A DNA stretch of 64,000 nucleotides from the NCBI RefSeq assembly GCF_004834005.1, contig NZ_STFF01000001.1, positions 991,347 to 1,055,346 on the forward strand, written 5' to 3'. This document shows, one piece after another, positions 9,292-18,152 of this stretch (the stretch's first letter is position 1; each line of letters opens with the position of its first letter). The DNA comes from Niastella caeni. Its GTDB lineage: Bacteria; Bacteroidota; Bacteroidia; Chitinophagales; Chitinophagaceae. The position numbers and the translations under genes were made by a program. The notes under the pieces are model-generated. The model was not told the DNA's origin. It was given only the letters and a program-made list of their open reading frames with translations, and made no database searches.

Positions 9292-9326
9292 CAAAAAATC
9301 CCCTCCGTTACCGAAGAGGATTTAAA
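9292..9326 (-). terminator. Intrinsic terminator after tonB paralogue 3
   Basis: Minus-strand stem AATCCTC.../...GAGGGGATT (9322-9314 with 9305-9297), then a U-run encoded by the A-tract at about 9292-9297. Paralogous to the hairpin at 8215-8243. Confidence 0.72.
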
Positions 9327-9345
9327 ATTTTTTATTGTGTGATAA

Positions 9346-10182
9346 TTATCCTTCAGATTCAAGACGGAATACGATCGGTTGCTTTTTGTACGATTTTACC
9401 TGGCGTCCGTTTTGTACGGCAGGTGTCCATTTACCACTTTTCTTAATTACACGTACAGCTTCAGGGCGTAATTCCTGTGGTCCGCTGATGGCTTCTACAT
9501 CGCTCACATTTCCTTCCTTGTCTACAATGAACTGTACCACTACAGCACCTTGTACTTCGTTATCGATAGCTTCCTGGGGATAGCGGAGGTTCCTGTTCAG
9601 GTAGCGCTGCCAGGCGGCGGCTCCACCGGGATACTCCGACTCAATTTCCACCTTGGTAAAGGTTTTATCCCAGTCTTCTTCGTCTTTTTTGGGTGCTTCC
9701 ACAACCCCTTTTCCGCCATCGTCAACAGGAGGAGCCACAATTCCTTCATCTTTCTGACCTTCCTGGTTCATTGTACCAATCTTGGTCTCTTCCAGTTTGT
9801 TAACTTCTGGTGGTTTTTCTTCCTCTTTTACCTCTTCATCTTTTACGATTTTAGGAGGTGTGAACTTTGCCATCTCCACTTTGGGTGGATCTGGTGGTTT
9901 TGGTGGGGGCGGCGGTGGCGGCTCTTCTTTCTTCTCCTCTTGTTTTATTTCTTCAAGCTGCACGTCTTGCACCACCACGTTCTTGGCTTCAGCTTTGTCA
10001 TCGAGTAAATTGGATACTACGTACCCAACAAACAACAGAAGACAAAGCGCGCCTACTATAAGAAGCGATGTTACCAGTCGCTTATTATAGCTCTTGCGCA
10101 GTTGATAAGCACCGTAGTCCTTATTCCTGCCCTCAAAGATGATGTCGAGAACATCAGCGCTTAATATTTTATTGACTTCCAT
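9346..10182 (-). CDS. Energy transducer TonB, paralogue 3 (promoter-proximal)
   Basis: 278 residues. Cytoplasmic start MEVNKILSADVLDIIFEGR, one membrane segment (VTSLLIVGALCLLLFVGYVV, about residues 37-56), acidic and proline-rich linker (EEPPPPPPPKPPDPP), TonB C-terminal domain (ESEYPGGAAAWQRYL, VVVQFIVDKEGNV, KSGKWTPAVQNGRQV). Lies directly after exbD with a 53-nt gap, so it is the copy most likely cotranscribed with the motor genes. Its anchor differs from the other two paralogues, but its linker is shared with paralogue 2. Confidence 0.94.
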   Translation of the reverse strand: MEVNKILSADVLDIIFEGRNKDYGAYQLRKSYNKRLVTSLLIVGALCLLLFVGYVVSNLLDDKAEAKNVVVQDVQLEEIKQEEKKEEPPPPPPPKPPDPPKVEMAKFTPPKIVKDEEVKEEEKPPEVNKLEETKIGTMNQEGQKDEGIVAPPVDDGGKGVVEAPKKDEEDWDKTFTKVEIESEYPGGAAAWQRYLNRNLRYPQEAIDNEVQGAVVVQFIVDKEGNVSDVEAISGPQELRPEAVRVIKKSGKWTPAVQNGRQVKSYKKQPIVFRLESEG

Positions 10183-10235
10183 ATTAAAAAATCTTTGTAA
10201 TTAGATGCATTGAATGCAAAATTCCATAAAGCAGC

Positions 10236-10778
10236 TTATTTAATCCCCGCGTTTTGCTCTGTAGCTCTCATCAACTGAATTTCAGTATCAAAGATATCTA
10301 CCATCGCATACCGCTTTACATCATTGATGGTCATTTCATCAAGCATGTCAACGGTGTTTTTGTAGGTTGCCTCAGGGCCAGGTTTAATAACCACTACAAA
10401 ATCTTCCGGCTGGGTCGATTTCTTTTTATTGATGATAACTTCGCGGATATCTTTAAAGTTGCTTGGTTTGAAGTTGGAACCATCTGGTAATAACTCCCCT
10501 TCATAATAATAAACACCATCTTTCTTACCCAACATAATGCTCAAAGCGCCAGACGCTTTTATTTTATTCTGCTCTTCTGGCTTATCCGTGTCTTTCGGCA
10601 GGAAAAGCTTCATAGCAGTGGGTTGGCTCATTGTGGTGGTAAATATGAAGAAGGTTATCAGCAGGAATCCCAAATCCACCATTGGCGTCAGGTCAACGCG
10701 TGTAGAAAGTTTCTTACCTTTCTTAACACCAGGCCCTTTTTTATGTCCCCCGCCCGACGAGGTATCCATTTCTGCCAT
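10236..10778 (-). CDS. ExbD/TolR-family biopolymer transport protein (second copy)
   Basis: 180 residues. Proton-motive-force transducing partner of ExbB. Seen: basic N-terminus, a single membrane segment with the conserved aspartate (VDLTPMVDLGFLLITFFIF, about residues 28-46), then a periplasmic domain. The Asp in the MVDLGFLL segment is the expected proton-carrying residue. 38 nt separate it from the first exbD, and the tonB trio follows. Paired ExbD copies beside one ExbB are common in Bacteroidota and may form heteromeric motors (inference). Confidence 0.93.
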   Translation of the reverse strand: MAEMDTSSGGGHKKGPGVKKGKKLSTRVDLTPMVDLGFLLITFFIFTTTMSQPTAMKLFLPKDTDKPEEQNKIKASGALSIMLGKKDGVYYYEGELLPDGSNFKPSNFKDIREVIINKKKSTQPEDFVVVIKPGPEATYKNTVDMLDEMTINDVKRYAMVDIFDTEIQLMRATEQNAGIK

Positions 10779-10816
10779 ATCGCACTTTTTTTAAAAGTTA
10801 AGAATTTAATTCGCTG

Positions 10817-11476
10817 TTAATCCTCTTTGGCACCTGATTCTCTCTTGGTAGCCAGTGCAGTTCCCTCAGGTACACCCTCTGGGTCGGTGATCATCGAAAA
10901 CTTAAATATTTCGTTTTTCTTGAATGCATCGATCACCCCTTTGAATGTTGGATATTTAGCGTCGTTATCACCTTTTACCAGCAGGGTCATTTTAGAACCC
11001 GTGAAGGCATGGTTAGCAGCGCCCATCCATACAACCAATTCATTATTAGCCGTATCGAGCGGAATGCCTGGAGCAGTGTATTTTTTTAACTGATCTTCAT
11101 TCAGTTGCAGGTACGACTTTAACATTGAAAAAGGAACCCCAACATATGAACCGCTTCGCGTAAATGCAGCTTTTTCCTTGTCGGTTAAGCCCAGCGATTT
11201 CTGCTGGTCTACCGCATCAATGATTTCCTGTTTTTCCTCTGTGGTGTTGTCACCAAGGGAAAAGTAGGCTTTTCCGTTCTTGTCCATAGTGATCATTACC
11301 ACGTTCTTCTCTTCCGCAGGCTTGGTTGAAACCGATTTTGGGGTTACAACTGTCACATCTTCAGCCGCCTTGAACTTGGTAGTGAGGATGAAGAAAGAAA
11401 GCAACAGGAATGCCACATCACACATCGCCGTCATGTCAACAGTGGTACTCTTACGCGGCATTTTTAACTTTGGCAT
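10817..11476 (-). CDS. ExbD/TolR-family biopolymer transport protein (first copy)
   Basis: 219 residues, longer than its neighbour because of a larger periplasmic part. Membrane segment with conserved Asp: VDMTAMCDVAFLLLSFFIL at about residues 13-31. The periplasmic domain ends in a Lys/Glu-rich tail. Lies between exbB and the second exbD in one transcription direction, so it belongs to the same operon. Confidence 0.93.
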   Translation of the reverse strand: MPKLKMPRKSTTVDMTAMCDVAFLLLSFFILTTKFKAAEDVTVVTPKSVSTKPAEEKNVVMITMDKNGKAYFSLGDNTTEEKQEIIDAVDQQKSLGLTDKEKAAFTRSGSYVGVPFSMLKSYLQLNEDQLKKYTAPGIPLDTANNELVVWMGAANHAFTGSKMTLLVKGDNDAKYPTFKGVIDAFKKNEIFKFSMITDPEGVPEGTALATKRESGAKED

Positions 11477-11548
11477 ATCTTAAAAATTTCTGATTCAGGT
11501 ATAAGATTCACTTTCTTCCAATTTCCACATGCATTTCCTGCATTTTTA

Positions 11549-11566
11549 TCCCGATAGCTATCGGGA
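11549..11566. repeat. Perfect 18-bp palindrome in exbB-exbD spacer
   Basis: TCCCGATAGCTATCGGGA is fully self-complementary. It lies in the 122-nt gap between exbB and exbD, has no following U-run, and may form a small mRNA hairpin or serve as a protein-binding site. Confidence 0.7.
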
Positions 11567-11598
11567 AGCATTTATTCCCCAAATTGGGCAATTACCGC

Positions 11599-12465
11599 TT
11601 ATTTGTACAGAGATGCAAAGCTTTGCGTGAGGGTGAAACCAGACTCATCGATACCATAAGTTATTGAGTCGATCTTAGTAGTAAAGATATTATACATGAT
11701 GATCGCGATAGCTGATGTACCGATACCCAATGCGGTATTATACAACGCTTCAGAGATACCTCTTGATAACTCTGCAGCAGCGGCGCCACCACCTTCAGCA
11801 CCCAGGGCCGCAAATGAAGTGATCATACCCAATACGGTTCCTAACAGACCCAACAGGGTTGCCACCGAAGCGATCGTTGAAAGAAACACCAGGTTCTTCT
11901 CCAGCATAGGCAGTTCCAATGCAGTAGCTTCTTCCACTTCTTTTTGAATTGCTAAAACTTTTTGCTCAGTATCCAACTCAGTATTAGAGATCATTTCTTT
12001 GTACTTGCGCAAACCGGCTTTCATTACATTACCAACACTTCCGCGTTGACGATCGCACTCAGAAATAGCCTGGTCAACATTCTTGTTAGCCAGGTGGTAT
12101 TGCACTTTACGAATGAACTCTGCAATGTTACCTGTACCGGTAGCTTTAGAGATCGTTAATAAACGCTCAATAACGAAAGTAATAACGGTTAAAAAGGTAG
12201 CGAGCAACAGCGGTACGATAATACCTCCTTCATACATTCTCACCAAACCGCCTTTAGGTCCTTTATGATGAGGCCAGAAGCCACCGGAAAGATCGGGTTG
12301 AGTAAAGTTGCTGGGGTCCCCAAGCAAAAAACGCCAGATTACATAACCGGCGATGATACAAACAACAGGGGCTACCCATGAAATGGCATTGGATTTCTTT
12401 TTTGGTTGAACGGAAGTACTACTCTTCGCTGCGGTTGCAGTCGCAACGGGTCTTGTTTCAGCCAT
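11599..12465 (-). CDS. exbB: MotA/TolQ/ExbB proton channel family protein
   Basis: 288 residues. Inner-membrane channel subunit that energises TonB. Seen: a low-complexity Ala/Thr/Ser start; membrane segments at about 29-46 (WVAPVVCIIAGYVIW), 81-103 (GIIVPLLLATFLTVITFV), 190-215 (LVFLSTIASVATLLGLLGTV) and 245-262; and the ExbB-typical LLGTVLGMITSFAALG stretch. The first segment is an extra helix compared with minimal ExbB. First gene of the motor/TonB operon; a divergent promoter region with palindromes lies upstream. Confidence 0.94.
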   Translation of the reverse strand: MAETRPVATATAAKSSTSVQPKKKSNAISWVAPVVCIIAGYVIWRFLLGDPSNFTQPDLSGGFWPHHKGPKGGLVRMYEGGIIVPLLLATFLTVITFVIERLLTISKATGTGNIAEFIRKVQYHLANKNVDQAISECDRQRGSVGNVMKAGLRKYKEMISNTELDTEQKVLAIQKEVEEATALELPMLEKNLVFLSTIASVATLLGLLGTVLGMITSFAALGAEGGGAAAAELSRGISEALYNTALGIGTSAIAIIMYNIFTTKIDSITYGIDESGFTLTQSFASLYK

Positions 12466-13005
12466 GATTGTGTTTTTTAGTGTTTTATAAATTTTAAGCT
12501 ATCAGTAGATCCTAAATGGGCTCACAATTCTAAGGAAAAAGTCATTTCCCTCGATCAATTTGATCAAGAAAAATTTTGATAAGGTTCACAAGTTAAGAAA
12601 TTTCTTAACTGATCGCCTAAAAAACAGGCGATTTGATTGAATAGAACGGCAACAATATATGCCATAATTAGAAACAAAACAAGCCTGCCAAATCGATAGG
12701 TAATAAGCAATAATCAATTGATAAATAGATATAGGTATTGGAAGGGCCCTTGACCATTGCGAATTACCCATTGTCCATTATCAATTTCTTAGTCTTCCAA
12801 AGCTCCATACTTTAGTTTTTTGATCAGCGGTAATAAGGGTTGTACAGTTAGAAATTGATTTTCTTACCTTCATCCATTGAATTTTCTACATGGTTTAATC
12901 TTTCAGATGGAAAATCTAATACAACGTTTTCGTAAATAATCCACGGTTATGAAAAATTGGTATAGGTTTTATATCCATCTGGCCCAAAACAATTATTAAA
13001 TACTG
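12466..13005. promoter_or_regulatory. Divergent intergenic region between exbB and the zinc protease gene
   Basis: 540 bp with no gene. It must hold promoters for both directions; no perfect TAnnTTTG box was found. It contains GATCAATTTGATC (12553-12565), an 18-bp perfect palindrome, a 7-bp hairpin (listed separately), and the words CCATTGCGAATTACCCATTG at 12754-12773. Confidence 0.55.
12592..12632. promoter_or_regulatory. Adjacent palindrome and hairpin upstream of exbB
   Basis: GTTAAGAAATTTCTTAAC (12592-12609) is a perfect 18-bp palindrome. Two nt later comes ATCGCCT, 7-nt loop, AGGCGAT (12612-12632). Located about 130-165 nt upstream of the exbB start. Could be an operator, or a leader hairpin if transcription starts farther upstream. 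Confidence 0.5.
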
Positions 13006-15534
13006 ATGAAAAAATGTTTGTCTTTACTGGTGTTAATGGTGTGGTGTAGTGTAATGGTTATCGCTCAACAAAAAAAATCCGTTACCCCATCACCTGCCGA
13101 TACTGCTAAACGCCCTGCCGCTTTAGCCCCCCGACCGCCACAAACCGGCCCTAAACCTTACAAAGAAGTTATAACCGATAAGGCAACAACCCGCAAAGGT
13201 TTGTTTACGGTTCATAAGCTCGAAGACAAATGGTACTTCGAACTGGCCGACTCTTTATTAAACAGGGACGTACTGGTAGTGAACCGCATTTCCAAAGCGC
13301 CCATCAATACCCGGGCCGGCTTCTATGGATATGCCGGCGATGAGATCAATGAAAACGTGATCCGCTTTGAAAAAGGCCCGAATAACAAGATCTGGCTGCG
13401 TAATATTTCCTACTCGGTATATGCCAAGGATTCTTCCAAACCCATGTACAAGTCGGTACTCAACAGTAACATTCAACCTATAGCCGCCGCTTTCGATATT
13501 AAAGCCTTCTCAAAAGACAGCGCCGGTGTAGTGATTGACATAACGGACTTCATTAACAGTGATAATGATATTTTGTTCTTTGCGTCTTATTTTAAATCAT
13601 CGCTTCGTATCGGCGGCGTTCAATCAGATAAATCTTATATAGCCGATATAAGGTCGTACCCCATCAATACCGAAATAAAAACGGTTAAAACTTATAGCAA
13701 AACGCCCGCGCCCGGCTTAATTCCTGGTATGCCGGTAGCGCCTGCCGGTAATGCCACCTTCGAGCTTAACAGCTCCTTGGTACTATTACCGAAAGTGCCT
13801 ATGCGCCCCCGCTTTTACGACGACCGCGTAGCCTATTTCACTACCGAGTACACTGATTTCGATGCCGACCCCCAGGGCGTAAAAGATATTAATATTATTA
13901 CCCGCTGGCGCCTGGAGCCCAAAGAGGAAGACATGGAGAAGTATAAACGGGGGGAACTGGTTGAACCTAAAAAGCCCATCATCTTTTATATTGACCCTAA
14001 CACCCCTGCCAAATGGGTGCCCTACCTGATCCAGGGGGTAAACGACTGGCAGAAGGCTTTTGAAAAGGCCGGCTTTAAAAACGCCATCATGGCCCGCAGA
14101 GCGCCTACCCGTGAGGAAGACAGCACCTGGAGCCTGGAAGACGCCCGCTATTCTGCCGTGGTATATAAACCTTCCGAGATCCCCAATGCCCGCGGTCCGC
14201 ACGTGCACGACCCCCGCAGCGGTGAGATCCTTGAATCGCATATCGACTGGTACCACAACGTAATGTCGCTGCTGCGCAACTGGTACCTGATACAGGCTTC
14301 GCCCAGCGATCCCCGCGCCCGCAAAGCCCATTTCGATGATGAGCTGATGGGCGACCTCATTCGTTTTGTATCCTCACACGAGGTAGGCCATACCCTTGGC
14401 TTACCGCATAATATGGGCGCCTCTTCCGCCACGCCGGTTGAAAAACTGCGCGATAAGGCCTGGGTAGAAGCGAATGGCCATACATCCTCCATCATGGATT
14501 ACGCCCGCTTTAATTATGTGGCGCAACCCGAAGACAAAATAGGACCCGCAGGTTTGTATCCACGTATTGGCGAATACGACCTATGGTCTATTGAATGGGG
14601 ATATAAATTATTGCCTGGCAAAACCGAGGAGGAAGAAAAAGACATTTTAAATGATTGGGTGAAAAGCTGTTTCAGCAATGCGCGGTTGCGCTTTTTGCAT
14701 GCCGATGGCATGGACCCACGGGCGCAGACCGAAAGCCTGGGCGATGATAACATGAAGGCCAATGAATATGGCATCAAGAACCTGAAATGGATTGTGCCGC
14801 AATTACCAAAGTGGCTCAATGAAAAGGGTGAAGACTATAAGAACCTCGACCAGGTATACGATGAAGTGTACACTACCTATAGCCGGTATATGGGCCATGC
14901 GGTAACGTATATTGGCGGAATATATACCGACCTGAAGACGACCGACCAGGATGGCGCCGTGTATACCGTTGTGCCCAAAGCGTTGCAAAAAGAGGCCCTG
15001 GCTTTCCTGCAAAAGAACCTGTTCACTACCCCTACCTGGCTGTTAAATAAAGCTATTATGGAGAAGGTAACCTCTCCGGTAGAAGAAAAGATCAGCAGCC
15101 TGCAGGATACCTGGCTGGGCGCCCTGCTGAACACCTCCCGTTTACAACGGTTGATCTCATCTACCAACCGCGATGCCAATGCGTATCACCTCGATGACTA
15201 TATGAATGACCTGAAAAAAGGCATTTGGAGCGAATTGACCACTCGCGCACCAATTGACAACTACCGCCGTAACCTGCAAAAGGCCTTTGTAGAAAGGTTG
15301 AGCGTACTGGCTTCCAATACTCCGCCTACTGGCGGCGGCGGTGGCGGTATTTCAATTTCGTTTGGCCCATCGGTTGAAGTAAAGAAAACCGACATCATTT
15401 CTGTTGCCCGGGGCACCTTGCGTGCGCTGAAAGCGGAGATTGCAGCAGCCATCCCTGCTTATGCCGACAAAATGAGCCGGTACCATTTACAGGACCTGAA
15501 TGAGCGAATAGACAGAGTGTTGAACCCCAGATAG
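13006..15534 (+). CDS. Secreted zinc-dependent metalloprotease, metzincin-like
   Basis: 842 residues with a signal peptide (MKKCLSLLVLMVWCSVMVIA, then QQKK). The zinc motif HEVGHTLGLPH is at residues 458-468, with zinc ligands His458, His462 and His468 and catalytic Glu459. The Met-turn is likely in TSSIMDYARF about 35 residues later. The N-terminal 300 residues resemble the DUF5117/DUF5118 regions that accompany this family in Bacteroidota. The protein probably acts in the periplasm or outside the cell; substrate unknown. Stand-alone plus-strand gene divergent from exbB, with a strong terminator downstream. Confidence 0.9.
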   Translation: MKKCLSLLVLMVWCSVMVIAQQKKSVTPSPADTAKRPAALAPRPPQTGPKPYKEVITDKATTRKGLFTVHKLEDKWYFELADSLLNRDVLVVNRISKAPINTRAGFYGYAGDEINENVIRFEKGPNNKIWLRNISYSVYAKDSSKPMYKSVLNSNIQPIAAAFDIKAFSKDSAGVVIDITDFINSDNDILFFASYFKSSLRIGGVQSDKSYIADIRSYPINTEIKTVKTYSKTPAPGLIPGMPVAPAGNATFELNSSLVLLPKVPMRPRFYDDRVAYFTTEYTDFDADPQGVKDINIITRWRLEPKEEDMEKYKRGELVEPKKPIIFYIDPNTPAKWVPYLIQGVNDWQKAFEKAGFKNAIMARRAPTREEDSTWSLEDARYSAVVYKPSEIPNARGPHVHDPRSGEILESHIDWYHNVMSLLRNWYLIQASPSDPRARKAHFDDELMGDLIRFVSSHEVGHTLGLPHNMGASSATPVEKLRDKAWVEANGHTSSIMDYARFNYVAQPEDKIGPAGLYPRIGEYDLWSIEWGYKLLPGKTEEEEKDILNDWVKSCFSNARLRFLHADGMDPRAQTESLGDDNMKANEYGIKNLKWIVPQLPKWLNEKGEDYKNLDQVYDEVYTTYSRYMGHAVTYIGGIYTDLKTTDQDGAVYTVVPKALQKEALAFLQKNLFTTPTWLLNKAIMEKVTSPVEEKISSLQDTWLGALLNTSRLQRLISSTNRDANAYHLDDYMNDLKKGIWSELTTRAPIDNYRRNLQKAFVERLSVLASNTPPTGGGGGGISISFGPSVEVKKTDIISVARGTLRALKAEIAAAIPAYADKMSRYHLQDLNERIDRVLNPR

Positions 15535-15806
15535 TTTGTGGTTTGTGGTTTGAGGTTTGAGGTTTGTAGTTTGTAGTTGCTTCGCAGTTTGATCCTTACT
15601 ACCAACCCGGGCTCAAAGATTTTCGCAGAAATAGTTTATACTACAACATAAAGTCCGAAAGAAGGAATGCCGTAACAGGCACCTCTTTCGGACTTTCTTA
15701 TTAGGTTTTGTAAATTGAGAATTGAGCTTGCGATCGGGGGCGAAATTTGAAACCTGGACTTTAGGTTCAACTTGGGGGAACAACCATAAACCACAAACAA
15801 TAAACC
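15535..15806. repeat. Inverted word repeats GTTTGTGGTTT / AAACCACAAAC around a terminator
   Basis: Left arm 15535-15580 tandemly repeats GTTTGTGGTTTGAGGTTT. The right arm near 15783-15805 is its complement, AAACCACAAACAATAAACC. The terminator hairpin at 15650-15696 lies between them. The same 19-mer occurs inside the pseudouridine synthase gene at 51 kb. Confidence 0.8.
15650..15700. terminator. Strong bidirectional terminator between convergent genes
   Basis: Perfect 13-bp stem AAAGTCCGAAAGA (15650-15662) / TCTTTCGGACTTT (15684-15696) with a 21-nt loop. It separates the plus-strand protease gene from the minus-strand permease gene. Confidence 0.85.
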
Positions 15807-17080
15807 TACTCATACCTCAACGCTTCAATCGGGTTTAACCGGGCGGCCTTGATGGCAGGATACAACCCCGCTAATAAACCAACTAACGAGCAAATAAGAA
15901 CACCGGTAAACACCCAATCCCACGGTACCACAAAACTGGTACTTAATAATATACCCACCACGTTCCCTAAAATAATACCCAGCACAATACCGATACCGGC
16001 GCCCAGCAAACTGATGATGATAGATTCATAAAGGAACTGGTACCTCACATTCTTTCTTTTACCCCCGATGGCCTTTACCAGGCCAATCTCTTTGGTACGT
16101 TCGGTAACGGCCACCAGCATAATATTCATCAATCCAATAGCCGCGCCCACCAGGGTAATTACCCCTATCAGCAAGGCCGCCACGGTAATAAAGCTCAGGT
16201 TGCGGATCAGCATTTCGGCAAAACTGTCGCTTTTGTCGACCATGAAATTATCGGTTTCGGTAACGGTTAGTTTACGAATGGTGCGGAAGGTGCCGGTGGC
16301 TTCGCCAATAGCGCCGTCAATGAGTTTTATATCGGGCACCTTAACCTGTATATTAAAGGAGGCATTGGGATTGGAATTTAAAAACCGGCGTACGTTGGAA
16401 TAAGAAGTGATGATGATATTATCCAAACTTCTACCAAAGGTAGACCCCTTTGGCTTTAACGTTCCGATTATGCGGAACGGAATGTTATTAATGCGGATGA
16501 CCTTATCCAACGGTCGTTCGAAGCTTTCGCCAAAAAAGCGGGTAGCTACATCTTTTCCGATCAAACATACATTACGACTTGTTTGAATATCCAATGTATT
16601 CAGATCGCGGCCATATAAAACAGAAAAGCCATTTAAGCTGGTGTAGTTCTCATCGCCACCAATTACATATACGTTGGGATTGGTCTTTTTGTTTTCATAA
16701 GAAACGATCGCATCCCGCGCTCCCATGAGGCTGGTGCTTACGAGCGCCGGAAAATGATAGGTACTTTTAAACGCTTCAGCCTGGGTTTTGGTAATAGGCT
16801 TGCCCATGTTCGACTTTTTCTCTTTCCTGGCGCCCTTCTTTTCTTTCTTCACTTCCTCATTATTGAAATGACGGCGCGGCTCCTGGTAGCGGAGGGTAAA
16901 ACCGGTTGCGCCCATGGTAGAAAAGCTCTCAAGGAATTTTTGCCTGATGGCGGCAATGGCGGTATTAATGCCAATAAGCGCCGTAATACCCAGGGCTATA
17001 ATAGCCACTGTGATACCCGTACGTAACTTATTACTGCGCACCGTACGAAAAGACAGTGAAAGCGTATCGCGAAGTGTCAT
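15806..17080 (-). CDS. MacB/FtsX-type ABC transporter permease
   Basis: 424 residues. N-terminal membrane segment after [20 protein letters not shown], a large periplasmic MacB_PCD-like domain (about 45-290) with a Lys-rich patch ([14 protein letters not shown]), then three C-terminal FtsX-type membrane segments (about 305-330, 350-380, 390-410) ending in [16 protein letters not shown], a signature ending of MacB-family permeases. No ATPase gene is adjacent, so the partner ATPase is elsewhere. Likely acts in lipoprotein handling or export of peptides or drugs (family-level inference). Confidence 0.9.
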   Translation of the reverse strand: MTLRDTLSLSFRTVRSNKLRTGITVAIIALGITALIGINTAIAAIRQKFLESFSTMGATGFTLRYQEPRRHFNNEEVKKEKKGARKEKKSNMGKPITKTQAEAFKSTYHFPALVSTSLMGARDAIVSYENKKTNPNVYVIGGDENYTSLNGFSVLYGRDLNTLDIQTSRNVCLIGKDVATRFFGESFERPLDKVIRINNIPFRIIGTLKPKGSTFGRSLDNIIITSYSNVRRFLNSNPNASFNIQVKVPDIKLIDGAIGEATGTFRTIRKLTVTETDNFMVDKSDSFAEMLIRNLSFITVAALLIGVITLVGAAIGLMNIMLVAVTERTKEIGLVKAIGGKRKNVRYQFLYESIIISLLGAGIGIVLGIILGNVVGILLSTSFVVPWDWVFTGVLICSLVGLLAGLYPAIKAARLNPIEALRYE

Positions 17081-17293
17081 GATTTATTGGTACAACTAAT
17101 GTAAGAAATATTACGAGCCTGAAACAGGAAAGTTGGATGGGTGGTGAAGGCAAGGGTTAGACTTATAAAAAATTAATGTCATTGGTGCAGTTGTATTGGC
17201 CTTTATTAGTTTTTCATTCACAGAAGTATATGTTAAAGGGATTGTTCACCAATTTCTTTTTGTATTTCTTGCATCATCACTAAAACTTTATTT

Positions 17294-17908
17294 ATGAAAA
17301 TCATTTTTACATTACTGTTAGTTTCCATGATTTGTTCTACCTCCTATTCACAAAAACCTTCCTTTGGAATTAAGGCCGCTGTCACTTCCAACTACCTCAG
17401 CCTTCGTAGTACTATCACCTCCGGTAAAATGGAAGGACAACAGATAGGCTTTTATTTTGGCGGCATTTTAAATATGCAGTTGAGTAAGCATCTCGCTTTT
17501 CAACCGAACCTGTTAATTGCGAAGAAGGGTGCGGTGGTTGAGGAGTTGAAATTTAATACCTGGCATATAGATCTGCCGCTACACCTGCTATATACTCATG
17601 CAGGTTTTTTTGCCGGTGCAGGACCTGTTTTGTCATATGGGATGGATGGAAGAGTAAAATCAAAGCTGATTCCCGATGGGGAAACAGATATTTATGCGCA
17701 GGGAGAAATGAATAATAACGAATTTAAGCGTTTTGAAATAGGCTCCAATGTATTGATGGGATATACACTCCCCGGTGGCGTTTCGCTCAGCGCCAGCTTT
17801 GCACATGGCTTTAATAACATTTGGTCAGGAGAAACCAAGACACTTAAAACCCATTCCAAAACATTTGGTTTTTCAGTTGGGTATATATTTGGTTCCAGGA
17901 AACATTAA
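17294..17908 (+). CDS. PorT-like outer-membrane beta-barrel protein
   Basis: 204 residues with a clear signal peptide (MKIIFTLLLVSMICSTSYS, then QKPS). The mature part alternates short amphipathic strands (FGIKAAVTSNYLSL, IGFYFGGILNMQLSKHLAFQPNLL) and ends with an aromatic-rich strand (FGFSVGYIFGSR), as in small 8-stranded PorT-type barrels. Single gene, probably with its own promoter, and a terminator follows. Function unknown. Confidence 0.82.
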   Translation: MKIIFTLLLVSMICSTSYSQKPSFGIKAAVTSNYLSLRSTITSGKMEGQQIGFYFGGILNMQLSKHLAFQPNLLIAKKGAVVEELKFNTWHIDLPLHLLYTHAGFFAGAGPVLSYGMDGRVKSKLIPDGETDIYAQGEMNNNEFKRFEIGSNVLMGYTLPGGVSLSASFAHGFNNIWSGETKTLKTHSKTFGFSVGYIFGSRKH

Positions 17909-17936
17909 TTCAGCTAATGGTCGGCCATATTATGAC

Positions 17937-17972
17937 ATGGGGCTTTACCTAAAAGGTTAGCCCCATTATTTT
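17937..17972 (+). terminator. Intrinsic terminator after the beta-barrel gene
   Basis: ATGGGGCT (17937-17944) / AGCCCCAT (17959-17966) with an inner ACCT/AGGT pairing, then TATTTTG. Confidence 0.75.
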
Positions 17973-17978
17973 GGGATT

Positions 17979-18085
17979 GTTTGATGGCTGAATTGCTTGA
18001 TGGTTTTGATCGTTGAATAATTAGCTTTATGAATATTCGCAGTAAACCCGAATATCTGCAGGCCTGGCCATCAATCCATCTAACC
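17979..18085. repeat. Word repeats TTGATGG / CCATCAA
   Basis: 17979-18020 carries TGATGGCTGAATTGCTTGATGG-like words; 18066-18085 carries the complement (CCATCAATCCATCTAACCAT). Same family as the array at 62757-62920. Confidence 0.6.
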
Positions 18086-18152
18086 ATGAAAAGAGGCAGG
18101 GACGGACTTTTTAATTAGCCCCACTAATTATGTTAACTGACCAATTATGTCA

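Noticed and set aside
8663..10061. Gly- and Trp-rich plus-strand ORFs antisense to the tonB linkers
   Set aside because: They are the mirror of proline-rich codons (CCN read as GGN), a known artefact.
12586..12771. 61-residue ORF upstream of exbB
   Set aside because: It covers the palindromes of the divergent control region and shows no protein-like pattern.
13786..14331. 181-residue minus-strand ORF inside the protease gene
   Set aside because: Shadow frame of a clear coding sequence with an intact zinc motif.
15535..15580. Insertion-sequence terminal repeat
   Set aside because: No transposase or target duplication; arms are tandem words rather than single ends.
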